From the NCBI GenBank assembly GCA_041391765.1, contig JAWKNJ010000022.1, forward strand, positions 1 to 64,000: DNA of 64,000 nucleotides. Direction: 5' to 3'. The DNA is from SHAN690 sp041391765 (GTDB taxonomy: Bacteria; Bacteroidota; Bacteroidia; Flavobacteriales_G; Salibacteraceae). Position numbers and translations under genes: made by a program. This document shows, piece by piece, positions 44,573 through 53,661 of this stretch (the first letter of the stretch is position 1; the number at the start of each line of letters is the position of its first letter). The notes beneath the pieces were generated by a model, which worked only from the letters and a program-made list of their open reading frames with translations, did not search any database and was not told the origin of the DNA.

Positions 44573-46525
44573 CTAACCGATTAATCCTTTTTTCGAACCT
44601 TTAGATGCATCAGTCATTCTGATTGCTTCTCTTACGATAGCGTCTGCATCGTATTGACACTCAGCCCACAACTGTGGTTGAGAACCGTGCTCGATCACCT
44701 TATCCGGTATCCCCAAGCGAACGACATCGGCTTTATAGCCATTGTCAACCATGAATTCAAGCACTGCGCTTCCAAAGCCACCTTGAATACATCCATCTTC
44801 CACCGTGATCAGCTTGTCAAACTTGCTGAATACCTCGTGCAAGAGCAACTCATCGATTGGCTTGACAAATCGCATATCATATAGTCCCGCGCTGATTCCT
44901 TCTTTGGACAGATTTTCGGCAGCTATCAATCCTTCGTTACCAATGTGGCCAATGCTCAAAATCGCAACATCTTCTCCGTTTCGGACCTTGCGACCTGTGC
45001 CAACTGCAATTTTCTTAAATGGTGTTTTCCACTCGGGCATTACACCCTCTCCCCGCGGGTAACGAATGACAAATGGCGATGCGTTCTCCTCTAACTGCGA
45101 GGTGTACATTAAATTGCGTAATTCTTCTTCATTCATAGGTGCGGAGATCACCAAATTTGGGATGCAACGCATGTAAGCAATATCATATGCGCCATGATGC
45201 GTAGGGCCATCGGCTCCGGCCAATCCTGCTCTATCCAAGCAAAAAACAACCGGTAGATTTTGAATAGCGACATCGTGAATCACCTGATCGTAGGCTCGTT
45301 GCATGAAGGAGGAATAGATATTACAAAAAGGTAGCAATCCCTGCGATGCCAATCCAGCAGAAAAGGTAACCGCATGCTGCTCAGCAATACCGACATCAAA
45401 CGCACGATCTGGCATAGCTTCCATCATGATATTCAATGAACTTCCGGTGGGCATGGCAGGTGTGACTCCCATGATTTTGTCATTCTTCTCGGCTAACTCA
45501 ACAATAGTGTGACCGAAGACATCCTGATATTTCGGGGGTTGAGGTTGGTTAGGAGTAACCTTAATTATTTCTCCTGTGTCTTTATTAAAAATTCCTGGTG
45601 CATGCCACTTGGTAGCGCTTCCTGCCTCAGCCGGACCATAGCCTTTTCCTTTCTTTGTGATGCAGTGTAAAATCTTTGGACCTGGAATATCCCGCAGGTC
45701 CTGCATTACTTTAGCCATGTGGATGACATCGTGTCCATCAATTGGACCGAAGTATCTGAAATTCAAACTTTCAAACAGGTTCGAGTGCTGTAGCAAAGCT
45801 GACTTAATGCTATTCTCAACTTTAGCAACAATATCACGCGCATTCGGACCAAACTTGCTGATCTTACCCAGTAAATGCCAAACTTCATCCTTCACTCGAT
45901 TGTAAGTGTGTGAGGTTGTAATATCCGTCAAGTATTCCTTAAGTGCCCCCACATTCGGATCAATGCTCATGCAGTTGTCATTCAAAACGACCAATAGGTT
46001 CGTATTCTCCACTCCTGCATGATTCAGACCTTCAAATGCCAAACCTGCAGTCATAGCTCCATCACCGATCACCGCAACATGCTGCCTTGTTGCTTCACCT
46101 TTTGACCTACTGGCCACGGCCATTCCCAAAGCAGCAGAGATAGAAGTAGACGAGTGACCTACCCCAAAGGTGTCATACTCGCTCTCTTTGATCTTTGGGA
46201 ACCCGCTTATCCCCTTGTATTTCCTATTGGTATGAAAGATCTCCCGTCTTCCAGTAATAATCTTATGACCGTATGCCTGATGTCCAACATCCCAAACAAT
46301 ACGGTCATAGGGTGTATTGAACACATAGTGAAGTGCCACAGTCATTTCAACCACTCCAAGGCTGGCACCAAAATGCCCGCCCTTTTGAGATACAACATCG
46401 ATAATGAAATCTCTTAGTTCATTTGAAATTGAAGGCAAATCTTCAATTCCAAACTTCTCCCGTAGATCACTTGGGATGTTGATCTGAGAAAGATATTCGC
46501 CTGTTTGAAATGATTGCTCCGCCAT
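44573..46525 (-). CDS. dxs: 1-deoxy-D-xylulose-5-phosphate synthase
   Basis: A TPP-dependent enzyme joining pyruvate and glyceraldehyde-3-phosphate to DXP, the entry to MEP-pathway isoprenoids and to pyridoxal phosphate and thiamine. The 650-aa protein has GGHFGASLGVVEMTVALHYV, WDVGHQAYGHKI, the TPP motif GDGAMTAGLAFEGLNHAG with NDN, and the C-terminal AEQHAVTFSAGLA, DRAGLAGADGPTHHG and GGFGSAVLEFM. Length is standard. It lies 77 bases after purQ on the same strand, with no clear -7 element in the gap, so it may be read through from purQ. Confidence 0.97.
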   Translation of the reverse strand: MAEQSFQTGEYLSQINIPSDLREKFGIEDLPSISNELRDFIIDVVSQKGGHFGASLGVVEMTVALHYVFNTPYDRIVWDVGHQAYGHKIITGRREIFHTNRKYKGISGFPKIKESEYDTFGVGHSSTSISAALGMAVASRSKGEATRQHVAVIGDGAMTAGLAFEGLNHAGVENTNLLVVLNDNCMSIDPNVGALKEYLTDITTSHTYNRVKDEVWHLLGKISKFGPNARDIVAKVENSIKSALLQHSNLFESLNFRYFGPIDGHDVIHMAKVMQDLRDIPGPKILHCITKKGKGYGPAEAGSATKWHAPGIFNKDTGEIIKVTPNQPQPPKYQDVFGHTIVELAEKNDKIMGVTPAMPTGSSLNIMMEAMPDRAFDVGIAEQHAVTFSAGLASQGLLPFCNIYSSFMQRAYDQVIHDVAIQNLPVVFCLDRAGLAGADGPTHHGAYDIAYMRCIPNLVISAPMNEEELRNLMYTSQLEENASPFVIRYPRGEGVMPEWKTPFKKIAVGTGRKVRNGEDVAILSIGHIGNEGLIAAENLSKEGISAGLYDMRFVKPIDELLLHEVFSKFDKLITVEDGCIQGGFGSAVLEFMVDNGYKADVVRLGIPDKVIEHGSQPQLWAECQYDADAIVREAIRMTDASKGSKKGLIG

Positions 46526-46602
46526 CGTGATCTTGTTATTGTTATGGATGAACCATAAACTCTGATTCAGACCAATTTGTCTGTATTACTTGTCAAACAT
46601 CG

Positions 46603-47295
46603 TTAAACTGCAACATGTGCCAAAATACTTTCGAAAAGTTGCTTGCCATCTTCATTCCCAAGTTCAGCGTCAGCCGCTCGTTCAGGATGAGGCATCATAC
46701 CAAAGACATTTCGCCCGGGATTGCAAATGCCCGCGATGTTTTCGAGCGCCCCATTTGGGTTAGCTTCGGGAGTAACATTACCATTTTGATCGCAGTATCT
46801 GAAAAGCACCTGTTCGTTATCATTCAATGACTTAATGGTTCCAGCATCCGCGTAAAAGTTCCCTTCTCCGTGTGCTATCGGAATCTTTAACACTTGACCT
46901 TTTTCAATGTCGTTTGTAACCAGCGAGTTTGAAGTTTCGGTTCTCAAGTACACATTTCGACAGATAAATTGCTGATTCACATTGTGCATCAAAGCCCCTT
47001 GCAAAAGTCCAGCCTCGCAAAGAATCTGGAAACCGTTGCAAACTCCAAAAACATAGCCGCCACGATTAGCATGGGCAACTACTTCTTCCATGATCGGTGA
47101 GAAGCGGGCAATGGCTCCGGATCGCAAGTAATCACCGTATGAAAAACCTCCCGGCACCGCAACGAAGTCACAACCCTTCAAATCGTGATCCTTGTGCCAA
47201 AGACGCTCTACCCTCTGCCCCATAATTGTTTCCAAAACATATATCATGTCCTGATCACAGTTGGATCCAGGAAAGGTTATTACTCCAAACTTCAT
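46603..47295 (-). CDS. purQ: phosphoribosylformylglycinamidine synthase, glutaminase subunit
   Basis: Supplies ammonia from glutamine to PurL in the fourth step of purine synthesis. The product (230 aa) is a class I glutamine amidotransferase: it begins MKFGVITFPGSNCDQDM, with the catalytic Cys in FGVCNGFQILCEAGLL and the His/Glu in MMPHPERAAD. The ATG at 47295 is preferred over the TTG two codons upstream. The separate small PurQ implies a small PurL plus PurS elsewhere in the genome. They are not in this window. The gene is preceded by the DUF6427-like gene, 47 bases away. Confidence 0.95.
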   Translation of the reverse strand: MKFGVITFPGSNCDQDMIYVLETIMGQRVERLWHKDHDLKGCDFVAVPGGFSYGDYLRSGAIARFSPIMEEVVAHANRGGYVFGVCNGFQILCEAGLLQGALMHNVNQQFICRNVYLRTETSNSLVTNDIEKGQVLKIPIAHGEGNFYADAGTIKSLNDNEQVLFRYCDQNGNVTPEANPNGALENIAGICNPGRNVFGMMPHPERAADAELGNEDGKQLFESILAHVAV

Positions 47296-47342
47296 GTTCA
47301 ATTAATAAACGGCAAAGTTAGAAATCCCGATCGGGGAAGAGG

Positions 47343-48296
47343 TCAAAGCAACGGTGTAATTACAACTAAAAACACCAAGGCAATAAAAATCGTTTCTGGG
47401 AACCATTTTCCCGGGTAACTCGCAAAGGTTCGTGACAAGATGATGGCAGCCGGAATGAATCCAAGTACAATAAAAACGCTAATGCCACCAATCAAACCGG
47501 CAAGTGTGGCAACAGCAAACATTATCAACTGGAGCTGCCACTTTCTTCTTTCGCGCAAGGTCACCACCGCAAGAATTCTTGCATTGTTTGCAACCGAAGA
47601 CACAACGACTAATGTGAATAACCCTAGGCTTACAATCGCTTGATTACTAAACCAACTGTAGCTTTCAAAGGGCACATCCCAAAATCTCAGTGTATCCGGC
47701 CAAAAAATGTATTGAATAGCCCAAACTATGTACAGCGGAAGGCTAAATCCTACCAAAGTCAACATAAGTGCTCGCAGGTCTGCCGCGCCTGACAACAAAA
47801 CTACCGCCAACAACACAAAACCTCCTGCGGCTGCGAATGGATATACAAGAGTAGCAACACCGCATATAAATGCCGCATTGACGATGGTGACATTGCTGCG
47901 ATCTTCCGATATAATTGCCACGCATTGTCGCATGAATAAAACCGTGAGCCACAGGATCAACCATAGAACCGGGCTATTGATTCCCGTAGGTATCAAAAAG
48001 TAGAACAACCCCATGACAAGCATTGGAATGTTTGAGAGCTTGGACATCAACCCCAGCGACTGTATGATTCGATTCACAAAAAAGAAAACCAGCATAGCCG
48101 TGATGGATGACAGTATCGAATTGAGCCAGATTCCAATTGCGTTATCAAACAACTGGATGACCAACGAAAATAACGGAAACAGGTCGGACCTTGGCGCTGT
48201 TGGTTCAAAAGCAGTTTTCACAAGGTTACCTACAAATAGCAGCAGCGGCATCCAAATCACTAATGCCGCATCGTTTCGTCTCAAATAACCTATCAA
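47343..48296 (-). CDS. multi-pass membrane protein, DUF6427-like
   Basis: The 317-aa protein has about eight or nine hydrophobic segments (for example WMPLLLFVGNLV, IPMLVMGLFYFLIPTGI, VLLAVVLLSGAADL and LIGGISVFIVLGFIPAAI). It resembles the DUF6427 family found beside nucleotide-metabolism genes in Flavobacteriia. The substrate is unknown. No ATG fits the N-terminus. The TTG at 48296 gives IGYLRRNDAALVIW and lies 17 bases after an exact -7 element (48314-48321). Its place between purD and purQ suggests a link to nucleotide or nucleobase handling (inference). The family call is from memory. Confidence 0.75.
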   Translation of the reverse strand: MIGYLRRNDAALVIWMPLLLFVGNLVKTAFEPTAPRSDLFPLFSLVIQLFDNAIGIWLNSILSSITAMLVFFFVNRIIQSLGLMSKLSNIPMLVMGLFYFLIPTGINSPVLWLILWLTVLFMRQCVAIISEDRSNVTIVNAAFICGVATLVYPFAAAGGFVLLAVVLLSGAADLRALMLTLVGFSLPLYIVWAIQYIFWPDTLRFWDVPFESYSWFSNQAIVSLGLFTLVVVSSVANNARILAVVTLRERRKWQLQLIMFAVATLAGLIGGISVFIVLGFIPAAIILSRTFASYPGKWFPETIFIALVFLVVITPLL

Positions 48297-48313
48297 GTAA
48301 AATTGAATTTGAG

Positions 48314-48321
48314 CAAACTTA
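48314..48321 (-). promoter_or_regulatory. -7 element TAAGTTTG for the DUF6427-like gene
   Basis: An exact TAnnTTTG match on the minus strand, 17 bases upstream of the TTG at 48296. It supports the TTG as the real start. Confidence 0.55.
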
Positions 48322-48353
48322 AACGCCCTGTGCTTGTGAACGAATGCGATTTA

Positions 48354-48361
48354 TAAATTCG
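48354..48361 (+). promoter_or_regulatory. candidate -7 element TAAATTCG for the small membrane protein
   Basis: A TAnnTTCG-type box 17 bases before the ATG at 48379, on the strand opposite to the DUF6427-like promoter. Confidence 0.35.
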
Positions 48362-48378
48362 CAGCAAACTTATCATCC

Positions 48379-48564
48379 ATGAGACTAAATGAATTGATGG
48401 ACTTGCTAGGCGAATTGTTTACCTGGACATTTGGAATTTTACGCGCATTGGGCAATAACTTCAATTGGTTCATCATTGTGATCATGTCTATCCTAGGTGT
48501 GATTTGGATCAAGAAAATGGGTGACTTTAACAAAGAGGCCAAGCAAAATGGCACTTTGAAATAG
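48379..48564 (+). CDS. small single-pass membrane protein (DUF6341-like)
   Basis: The 61-aa protein has an amphipathic N-terminus (LNELMDLLGELFTWTFGIL), one strong membrane segment (FIIVIMSILGVIWI) and a basic/polar tail (KKMGDFNKEAKQ). It resembles the short DUF6341-type proteins that neighbour DUF6427 genes in flavobacteria, though the match is from memory and weak. It is divergent from the DUF6427-like gene and convergent with purD (3-base gap). The conserved pairing makes it likely to be a real gene and a possible partner of the larger membrane protein. Confidence 0.7.
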   Translation: MRLNELMDLLGELFTWTFGILRALGNNFNWFIIVIMSILGVIWIKKMGDFNKEAKQNGTLK

Positions 48565-48567
48565 TCA

Positions 48568-49854
48568 CTAGTCTAGGTCAAACCCAATATCATTTCGAAA
48601 GTACATCCCTTCGAAATAGAGCTTTTGCGTTTCCGAATAGCTCTGATTCAAAGCTGACTGAATATCATCTCCGTAAGACGTCACGGTCATCACACGGCCG
48701 CCATTGGTAACAACTGCTCCTTCCTGATTGACCATAGTTCCCGCGTGGAATATCAAGGAGCCATTTACATTCTCCAGTCCGTAAATCTGCTTTCCCTTCT
48801 CGTAATTTTCGGGATATCCTCCTGAAACTAGCATTATAGATGTCACCGTTTCAGGATTCACTTCAATTTGGGCATTTTCCAATTCCCCATCCGCGCACTT
48901 GGCTAGAAGTGACACAAGATCTGAGTCAATTCGAGGTATTACGCTTTCTGTTTCCGGATCCCCCATTCGGCAGTTATATTCAATAACATATGGATCTCCA
49001 TCACAGTTCATCAATCCGATAAACAGGAATCCATTGTAAGGTATGCGATCTTTTTTTAGGCCATTTACCGAAGGTTCGATGATTCTGTCTTTCACCTTTT
49101 GCATAAAGGCTTCATTCGCAAATGGGACAGGTGAAATGGATCCCATGCCTCCCGTGTTCAAACCAGTGTCACCGACTCCAATACGCTTATAATCCTTGGC
49201 CTCAGGAAGCAATACGTACGTCTTTCCATCGGTTAAGATAAATACGCTTAGTTCAATCCCCTTCAAAAACTCTTCGATCACAACCGTGGTGCTGGCAGCA
49301 CCAAACTTTCCTCCAACAAGCATTTCCTCCAACGACTTCTTAGCCTCATCAATATCATCGATGATTAGCACACCCTTTCCCCCAGCCAATCCATCTGCCT
49401 TCAGCACATATGGCGGATTTAATGAATCAAGAAAAGCCTTTGCAGAATCAAGATCTTTGGCATTAAACTTTCCATATTTTGCCGTAGGAATCTTGTGTCG
49501 ATGCATGAAGTCCTTTGAAAAAGACTTGCTTCCTTCAAGCTTAGCACCCTCTCTTCCTGGGCCTACGATTTTCACATGCTCTGTGTCCGAATCGCATTCA
49601 ATGTACTCTCGAATTCCTTTTACGAGTGGAGCCTCAGGACCGACTACCAGCATGTGAACATCGTTGTCCAAAATCACCTGTTTGATGGCGAGAAAGTCCG
49701 TTTCACTAATATTCAAATTTTCCGCAACAGATAAGGTTCCGGCATTTCCTGGTGCTACCCACAATCTTCCCAGTTGCGGGCTTTGAGCAATCTTCCATGC
49801 AAGGGCATGCTCGCGTCCGCCACCTCCTAGCAACAAAACATTCATTTTATCCAT
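48568..49854 (-). CDS. purD: phosphoribosylamine-glycine ligase
   Basis: An ATP-grasp enzyme of the second purine step, making glycinamide ribonucleotide. The product from the ATG at 49854 is 428 aa. It begins MNVLLLGGGGREHALAWKIA after a three-residue MDK and has VGPEAPLVKGI, KADGLAGGKGVLI, GLNTGGMGSISP and EYNCRMGDPETESV. A second Met (49845) is also possible. The reading can be extended to a TTG at 49866, but that is next to a -7-like CATATTTG (49873-49880) and is unlikely to be used. It is convergent with the small membrane protein. Confidence 0.96.
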   Translation of the reverse strand: MDKMNVLLLGGGGREHALAWKIAQSPQLGRLWVAPGNAGTLSVAENLNISETDFLAIKQVILDNDVHMLVVGPEAPLVKGIREYIECDSDTEHVKIVGPGREGAKLEGSKSFSKDFMHRHKIPTAKYGKFNAKDLDSAKAFLDSLNPPYVLKADGLAGGKGVLIIDDIDEAKKSLEEMLVGGKFGAASTTVVIEEFLKGIELSVFILTDGKTYVLLPEAKDYKRIGVGDTGLNTGGMGSISPVPFANEAFMQKVKDRIIEPSVNGLKKDRIPYNGFLFIGLMNCDGDPYVIEYNCRMGDPETESVIPRIDSDLVSLLAKCADGELENAQIEVNPETVTSIMLVSGGYPENYEKGKQIYGLENVNGSLIFHAGTMVNQEGAVVTNGGRVMTVTSYGDDIQSALNQSYSETQKLYFEGMYFRNDIGFDLD

Positions 49855-49905
49855 AGCCGCTTTCAAACAGGGTGCAAATATGTGTACTCGTCACATTTTT
49901 GGGAA

Positions 49906-49932
49906 ACAAAAAAGGGAGCTATTTGCTCCCTT
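49906..49932 (-). terminator. intrinsic terminator after the thioredoxin-like gene
   Basis: The stem AAGGGAGC (49912-49919) with GCTCCCTT (49925-49932), loop TATTT, is followed on the minus strand by six Ts. It lies 20 bases after the stop and upstream of purD. Confidence 0.85.
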
Positions 49933-49952
49933 CAAAATAGTTTGCCTGTCGC

Positions 49953-50585
49953 TTATTGACCTACACGCTTAATGCTGCAACCGATAGACTTTGTCACATT
50001 CGGTTCAATCTTCTCACCAGCCATCATAGCCTTGATCGCACTTTCTAAGTAGTGTTCCTTAACCTCGTTAGCGTTTTCGTTATTGTCATCAATGGCACCT
50101 CGGTAGGCAAGCTTTGCATTTCTATCAAGCAAATAAACATGAGGTGTCGTTCGTGCTCCGAATGCGTCAGCAATAATGTGATCTTCGTCAAGCATGTAGG
50201 GCATTTTGTAACCCTGAGCCTTTGCTTTTTCTTTCATTTTTTCATAGGAATCATCCCCTTCTCTTTTTGCCTCATTGCTGTTGATAAGCACCATTTTGAT
50301 TTTGTTCTGCTCACACAGATCGTAAAGCTGATTGTAACGATTCTCCCATTGAAGAACGAATGGACAAGTGTTGCAAGAAAAAATGATCAGCGTACCATTT
50401 TCACCAAGGCACTCACGTAACATCTTTTGCTCACCATTCACCCCGATCATTTGCTGATGTAGCATTGGTGCGAATTCCCCAATATTCAACTCACCTCCTT
50501 CAGGTGTAGGATTGCTCCACGAAGTTAGGCCAACTGCCGCAGTTGCCATTAGCACAACAAATGCTGATAATTTCAAAAGTTTCAT
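49953..50585 (-). CDS. secreted thioredoxin-fold protein (redoxin/AhpC-TSA like)
   Basis: The 210-aa protein has a signal peptide (MKLLKLSAFVVLMATAAVGL, cleavage probably near TSWS). The thioredoxin fold has its redox motif at LIIFSCNTCPFVLQWENRY, a C-x2-C followed by Pro. The cis-Pro region is GARTTPHVYLLDRN. This is the pattern of Bacteroidota periplasmic thioredoxin-like proteins that reduce or oxidise Cys in exported proteins. Partners are unknown. A further Cys lies near the C-terminus (IGCSIKRVGQ). It is monocistronic, with a terminator at 49906-49932, and follows the response regulator gene by 63 bases. Confidence 0.88.
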   Translation of the reverse strand: MKLLKLSAFVVLMATAAVGLTSWSNPTPEGGELNIGEFAPMLHQQMIGVNGEQKMLRECLGENGTLIIFSCNTCPFVLQWENRYNQLYDLCEQNKIKMVLINSNEAKREGDDSYEKMKEKAKAQGYKMPYMLDEDHIIADAFGARTTPHVYLLDRNAKLAYRGAIDDNNENANEVKEHYLESAIKAMMAGEKIEPNVTKSIGCSIKRVGQ

Positions 50586-50648
50586 AGCTCTTCTAATTTG
50601 ATTTTTCCGAATCTCTCATGAGACGCTAAATATAGATTTAGTTGCCGA

Positions 50649-51296
50649 CTATTCAACGTAACCTTCTTTGATCGCATGACGAATTAATCCGGCAATGTTA
50701 TGGACGTTAAGCTTTTTCATAAGATTGGTTCGATGTGTGTCTACTGTTCGATGGGAAATAAACAATGTTTCGCCAATTTCCTTGTTTGACATGCCCTGTG
50801 CAATCAAACGAAGCACTTCCACTTCTCTTTCGGTGAGCTCACTGGATAATCCGATACCTGGTAGGATCGATGACGCGCTGCCAGCTGACTTTCCCGCCAA
50901 GGTTAACGTTACATCCTCCGAAAAGTAACTTCCTCCGACATGCACCTTCTTAATGGCAGCTATCAAATCCTCCTGATCAATGTTCTTCAGCAGGTATCCT
51001 GATGCTCCCGCAGCAATAACCTTTTGAATCATTCCCTTTTCGTTGTGCATGGTAAGGGCAATACACTTGACGTGAGCCTTTTCCTTTTTGATCTTTTCGA
51101 TGGCCAGCAAACCATTCATGACCGGCATGTCAATATCAACCAGCACCACATCAATATCCACGGCAGAAACAATGTCCACCAATCGCTTTCCATCATTTGC
51201 CTCTGCGACAAATTCGAAAGACGGCTCATCCTTGATCAGGGACTTAAGCCCATCCAAAACAAGCTGATGATCATCCGCTAAAGCAATCCGTATCAC
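50649..51296 (-). CDS. NarL/LuxR-family response regulator (orphan)
   Basis: The 215-aa protein has an N-terminal receiver domain (IRIALADDHQLVLDGL, phospho-acceptor Asp54 in VLVDIDMPVMNG, then the ALTMH and GYLLK conserved positions). Its C-terminal LuxR-type helix-turn-helix (about 150-210) carries LTEREVEVLRLIAQGMSNKE and ISHRTVDTHRTNLMKKL. It would bind DNA as a dimer when phosphorylated. No histidine kinase is next to it in the window, so the partner is elsewhere. An inverted repeat TCAATG-CT-CATTGA (51338-51351) lies 42 bases upstream and could be an autoregulatory site (inference). Confidence 0.94.
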   Translation of the reverse strand: MIRIALADDHQLVLDGLKSLIKDEPSFEFVAEANDGKRLVDIVSAVDIDVVLVDIDMPVMNGLLAIEKIKKEKAHVKCIALTMHNEKGMIQKVIAAGASGYLLKNIDQEDLIAAIKKVHVGGSYFSEDVTLTLAGKSAGSASSILPGIGLSSELTEREVEVLRLIAQGMSNKEIGETLFISHRTVDTHRTNLMKKLNVHNIAGLIRHAIKEGYVE

Positions 51297-51416
51297 GGCA
51301 CTAATTTAATCAGTCCATCAAATAATGTGTAGGTCAATCAATGCTCATTGACGACAGTTATCGACAAGTTATCTGGTTGAATTAAACAATCGTACCGCGC
51401 ATTCATCGACACCGCT

Positions 51417-51424
51417 TAGTTTCG
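51417..51424 (+). promoter_or_regulatory. candidate -7 element TAGTTTCG
   Basis: A TAnnTTCG-type box 11 bases before the ATG at 51436. It probably drives the run of genes from the GT-C-like protein to tilS. Confidence 0.4.
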
Positions 51425-51435
51425 CGGAACCTCCG

Positions 51436-53640
51436 ATGACCCACCTAAGGCACTTTTTTCGAAACCTTGGTTTTGCAGCTATTGCAATCCTTGTGATTTG
51501 GGTTTTCTACGGTGGTCAACTCTTGCTTTGGACCACACAGATTCCGGGTTCGGGTGAAGATGGAACCAAAAATTTCTACACCGTTGAATATCACATCAAG
51601 CATGACCAGAACCTCATGTGGTTCAGCGGTATGAACTATCCAGATGGCGACCATGTGGTGTACACAGACAATCAACCCTTCATTTCAAACATTTTAAAAC
51701 TACTTGGCGGATCGGCTCACTGGTTACCTTTTTTAGTGTTAGTCTCACTTCTCATTGGCGTCTTGGTTTATCTGTTCCTATTACAGGAAATGGGAGTTTC
51801 ATACTGGCTTAGCGGCTTTCTGGCAATTGGCATCATGCTACTTAGCCCTCAACTGCTGCGGCTCGGTGGACACTACTCTCTGGCCTATGTGGGATTGATT
51901 CCTGTTTTTCTCTTTTTGCTATATGAAAACCATAAGGATCCGACCAAATGGCGCCTCGCTGTCATAATGGGTTTTGTATTCATTTCCGCATTCATTCACC
52001 CGTATTTCATGATGATGCTCGCTATGCTTTGGGGCTGCTTTCTGATGCTTGAGCTTCTGATTTCTGCCGATCGAAAGTTGTGGAAGAAATGGGTCATAGT
52101 GATCGGCAAAACCTTGTCGCCTATTGTTCTCTTTCAACTAGTGATGCTCATGACCGACCCAGTTGGCGATAGGCCGACTAATCCATATGGCTTCATGTTT
52201 TACAGAGCTACTTGGCCCTCGATTTTTCTTCCATTGGAATTTGACTATTTCAAGGACTTCGGAAAAAGCTTTGACCAAAGCACTGAGGGTAGTTTCTATA
52301 TCGGTTTAATGGCAGTCTCTGGAGCTATAATTTCGGTTGTTATAGCCATTCGAAATAGGAACTGGAAAATCGAAAGTTTTCACCATAAACTGCTCATTGC
52401 CTCCATTCCATTGCTACTACTCGCAGTTGCATTTCCATTCTATATCTGGAAGCTTGAACGACTCGTGGAATACATCGGCCCATTCCGCCAGTTCCGAGGA
52501 ATTGGCCGTTTTTCCTTCGTGTTCTTTTATGCCATCAACCTCTTTGCGGCTATTGAGATCGGACGATTGGCTGGCAAGTTGGAAGGAACCAAAAAATATG
52601 TAGCTGGAATTCTAGTGATTTTGGTTTTGATCTCGGAGGCTTGGGGGGTTCGTTTGCAAGTGTTGACGAAAACCATGAGCGGCAGCCAACTGCTTCACAA
52701 CCCTAATTGGTCTGACGCAATCAGTCAATATTCTAGAGAAACCCATCAGTGCATTATTCCAATTCCCTATTTCCATGTCGGGTCAGAAAATTTTAGAACT
52801 CCCGAAGTTGATGGTATGGCCGAACAAGCATTTTCGCTGAGCCTTGAAACCGGAATTCCGCTTCAGAGTGTTCAAATGAGCAGAACCTCGCTCAGTCAAA
52901 CCCTAGAGCATTTTCAGTTTCACACGTATTTGGCTGATGTGCCTAAGACTATTCTAGATGGTAAATACAACAACCTACCCTTGTTGATTTTAGTCAAGCG
53001 TGGTGAGCCATTGAATGTCGAACAGCAAAAGCTGATCGATCATTCCAAGCCACTGGCCAGGAACGGTCAATTCGAATTGCGGGAATTGGAACTTACCGCC
53101 TTTGCGGAAATTCCACGTGAAAACGTGATGCAAATAAAAGCTGACAGCGCTGAAACCAGCACAACCGGACCATTGGATGGGATGTATTACTACTCCTTTG
53201 ATGACATGGAAAGTCAGCGAGCTTTCGTAAAGCCAGGAGCTTTGGGAGTGGATCGGATAGCATGGACAGAAATCATCCACCAAGGGTTTCGTCTGAAGGA
53301 TACCACCGATCACGAGCTTAGCTTCTGGTTTTATGCCGGAGCTCAGCATGCCGTCAACACTCAGCTGTGGTTTTGGGAACGCAGCGATGGAGAAGAAGTA
53401 AGGTTTGAGGTAACAGAAATTGGTGACCATATCGCCCAAGTGATGGGTGACTGGATTTTGGTGTCGTTTCCGATATCCTTAGCACATAAGGACAATACTT
53501 TTCAACTTATTGCCCATCGCGATGGTGACAACATGAAAATATGGTTTGACGAATTGATGATCCGACCGGTAAATCGGCACTATTTCAAACCAGGGCCGCT
53601 GAATCTGGATAACCGATACATGGAATCACCACTAAACTAG
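51436..53640 (+). CDS. large multi-pass membrane protein, GT-C glycosyltransferase-like
   Basis: The 734-aa protein has about ten or eleven membrane segments in its first 420 residues (for example WLPFLVLVSLLIGVLVYLF, GFVFISAFIHPYFMMMLAML, LLIASIPLLLLAVAFPFYIW) and a soluble C-terminal region of about 310 residues, beta-rich near its end. After the first membrane segment there is an acidic motif (GSGEDGTKNF) in a long loop, as in GT-C lipid-linked sugar transferases. This is the only basis for that call, and I recognise no specific family. hemH follows 21 bases downstream, probably in the same transcript. It could act in surface polysaccharide or lipid-linked glycan assembly (inference). Confidence 0.6.
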   Translation: MTHLRHFFRNLGFAAIAILVIWVFYGGQLLLWTTQIPGSGEDGTKNFYTVEYHIKHDQNLMWFSGMNYPDGDHVVYTDNQPFISNILKLLGGSAHWLPFLVLVSLLIGVLVYLFLLQEMGVSYWLSGFLAIGIMLLSPQLLRLGGHYSLAYVGLIPVFLFLLYENHKDPTKWRLAVIMGFVFISAFIHPYFMMMLAMLWGCFLMLELLISADRKLWKKWVIVIGKTLSPIVLFQLVMLMTDPVGDRPTNPYGFMFYRATWPSIFLPLEFDYFKDFGKSFDQSTEGSFYIGLMAVSGAIISVVIAIRNRNWKIESFHHKLLIASIPLLLLAVAFPFYIWKLERLVEYIGPFRQFRGIGRFSFVFFYAINLFAAIEIGRLAGKLEGTKKYVAGILVILVLISEAWGVRLQVLTKTMSGSQLLHNPNWSDAISQYSRETHQCIIPIPYFHVGSENFRTPEVDGMAEQAFSLSLETGIPLQSVQMSRTSLSQTLEHFQFHTYLADVPKTILDGKYNNLPLLILVKRGEPLNVEQQKLIDHSKPLARNGQFELRELELTAFAEIPRENVMQIKADSAETSTTGPLDGMYYYSFDDMESQRAFVKPGALGVDRIAWTEIIHQGFRLKDTTDHELSFWFYAGAQHAVNTQLWFWERSDGEEVRFEVTEIGDHIAQVMGDWILVSFPISLAHKDNTFQLIAHRDGDNMKIWFDELMIRPVNRHYFKPGPLNLDNRYMESPLN

Positions 53641-53661
53641 TGGAGACTTTACATTTGGCGC

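Noticed and set aside
51355..51377. Possible replication origin (TTATCGACA and a second TTATC copy near a palindrome)
   Set aside because: There are only two imperfect DnaA-box-like words, no AT-rich unwinding region, and no dnaA or other origin genes nearby.
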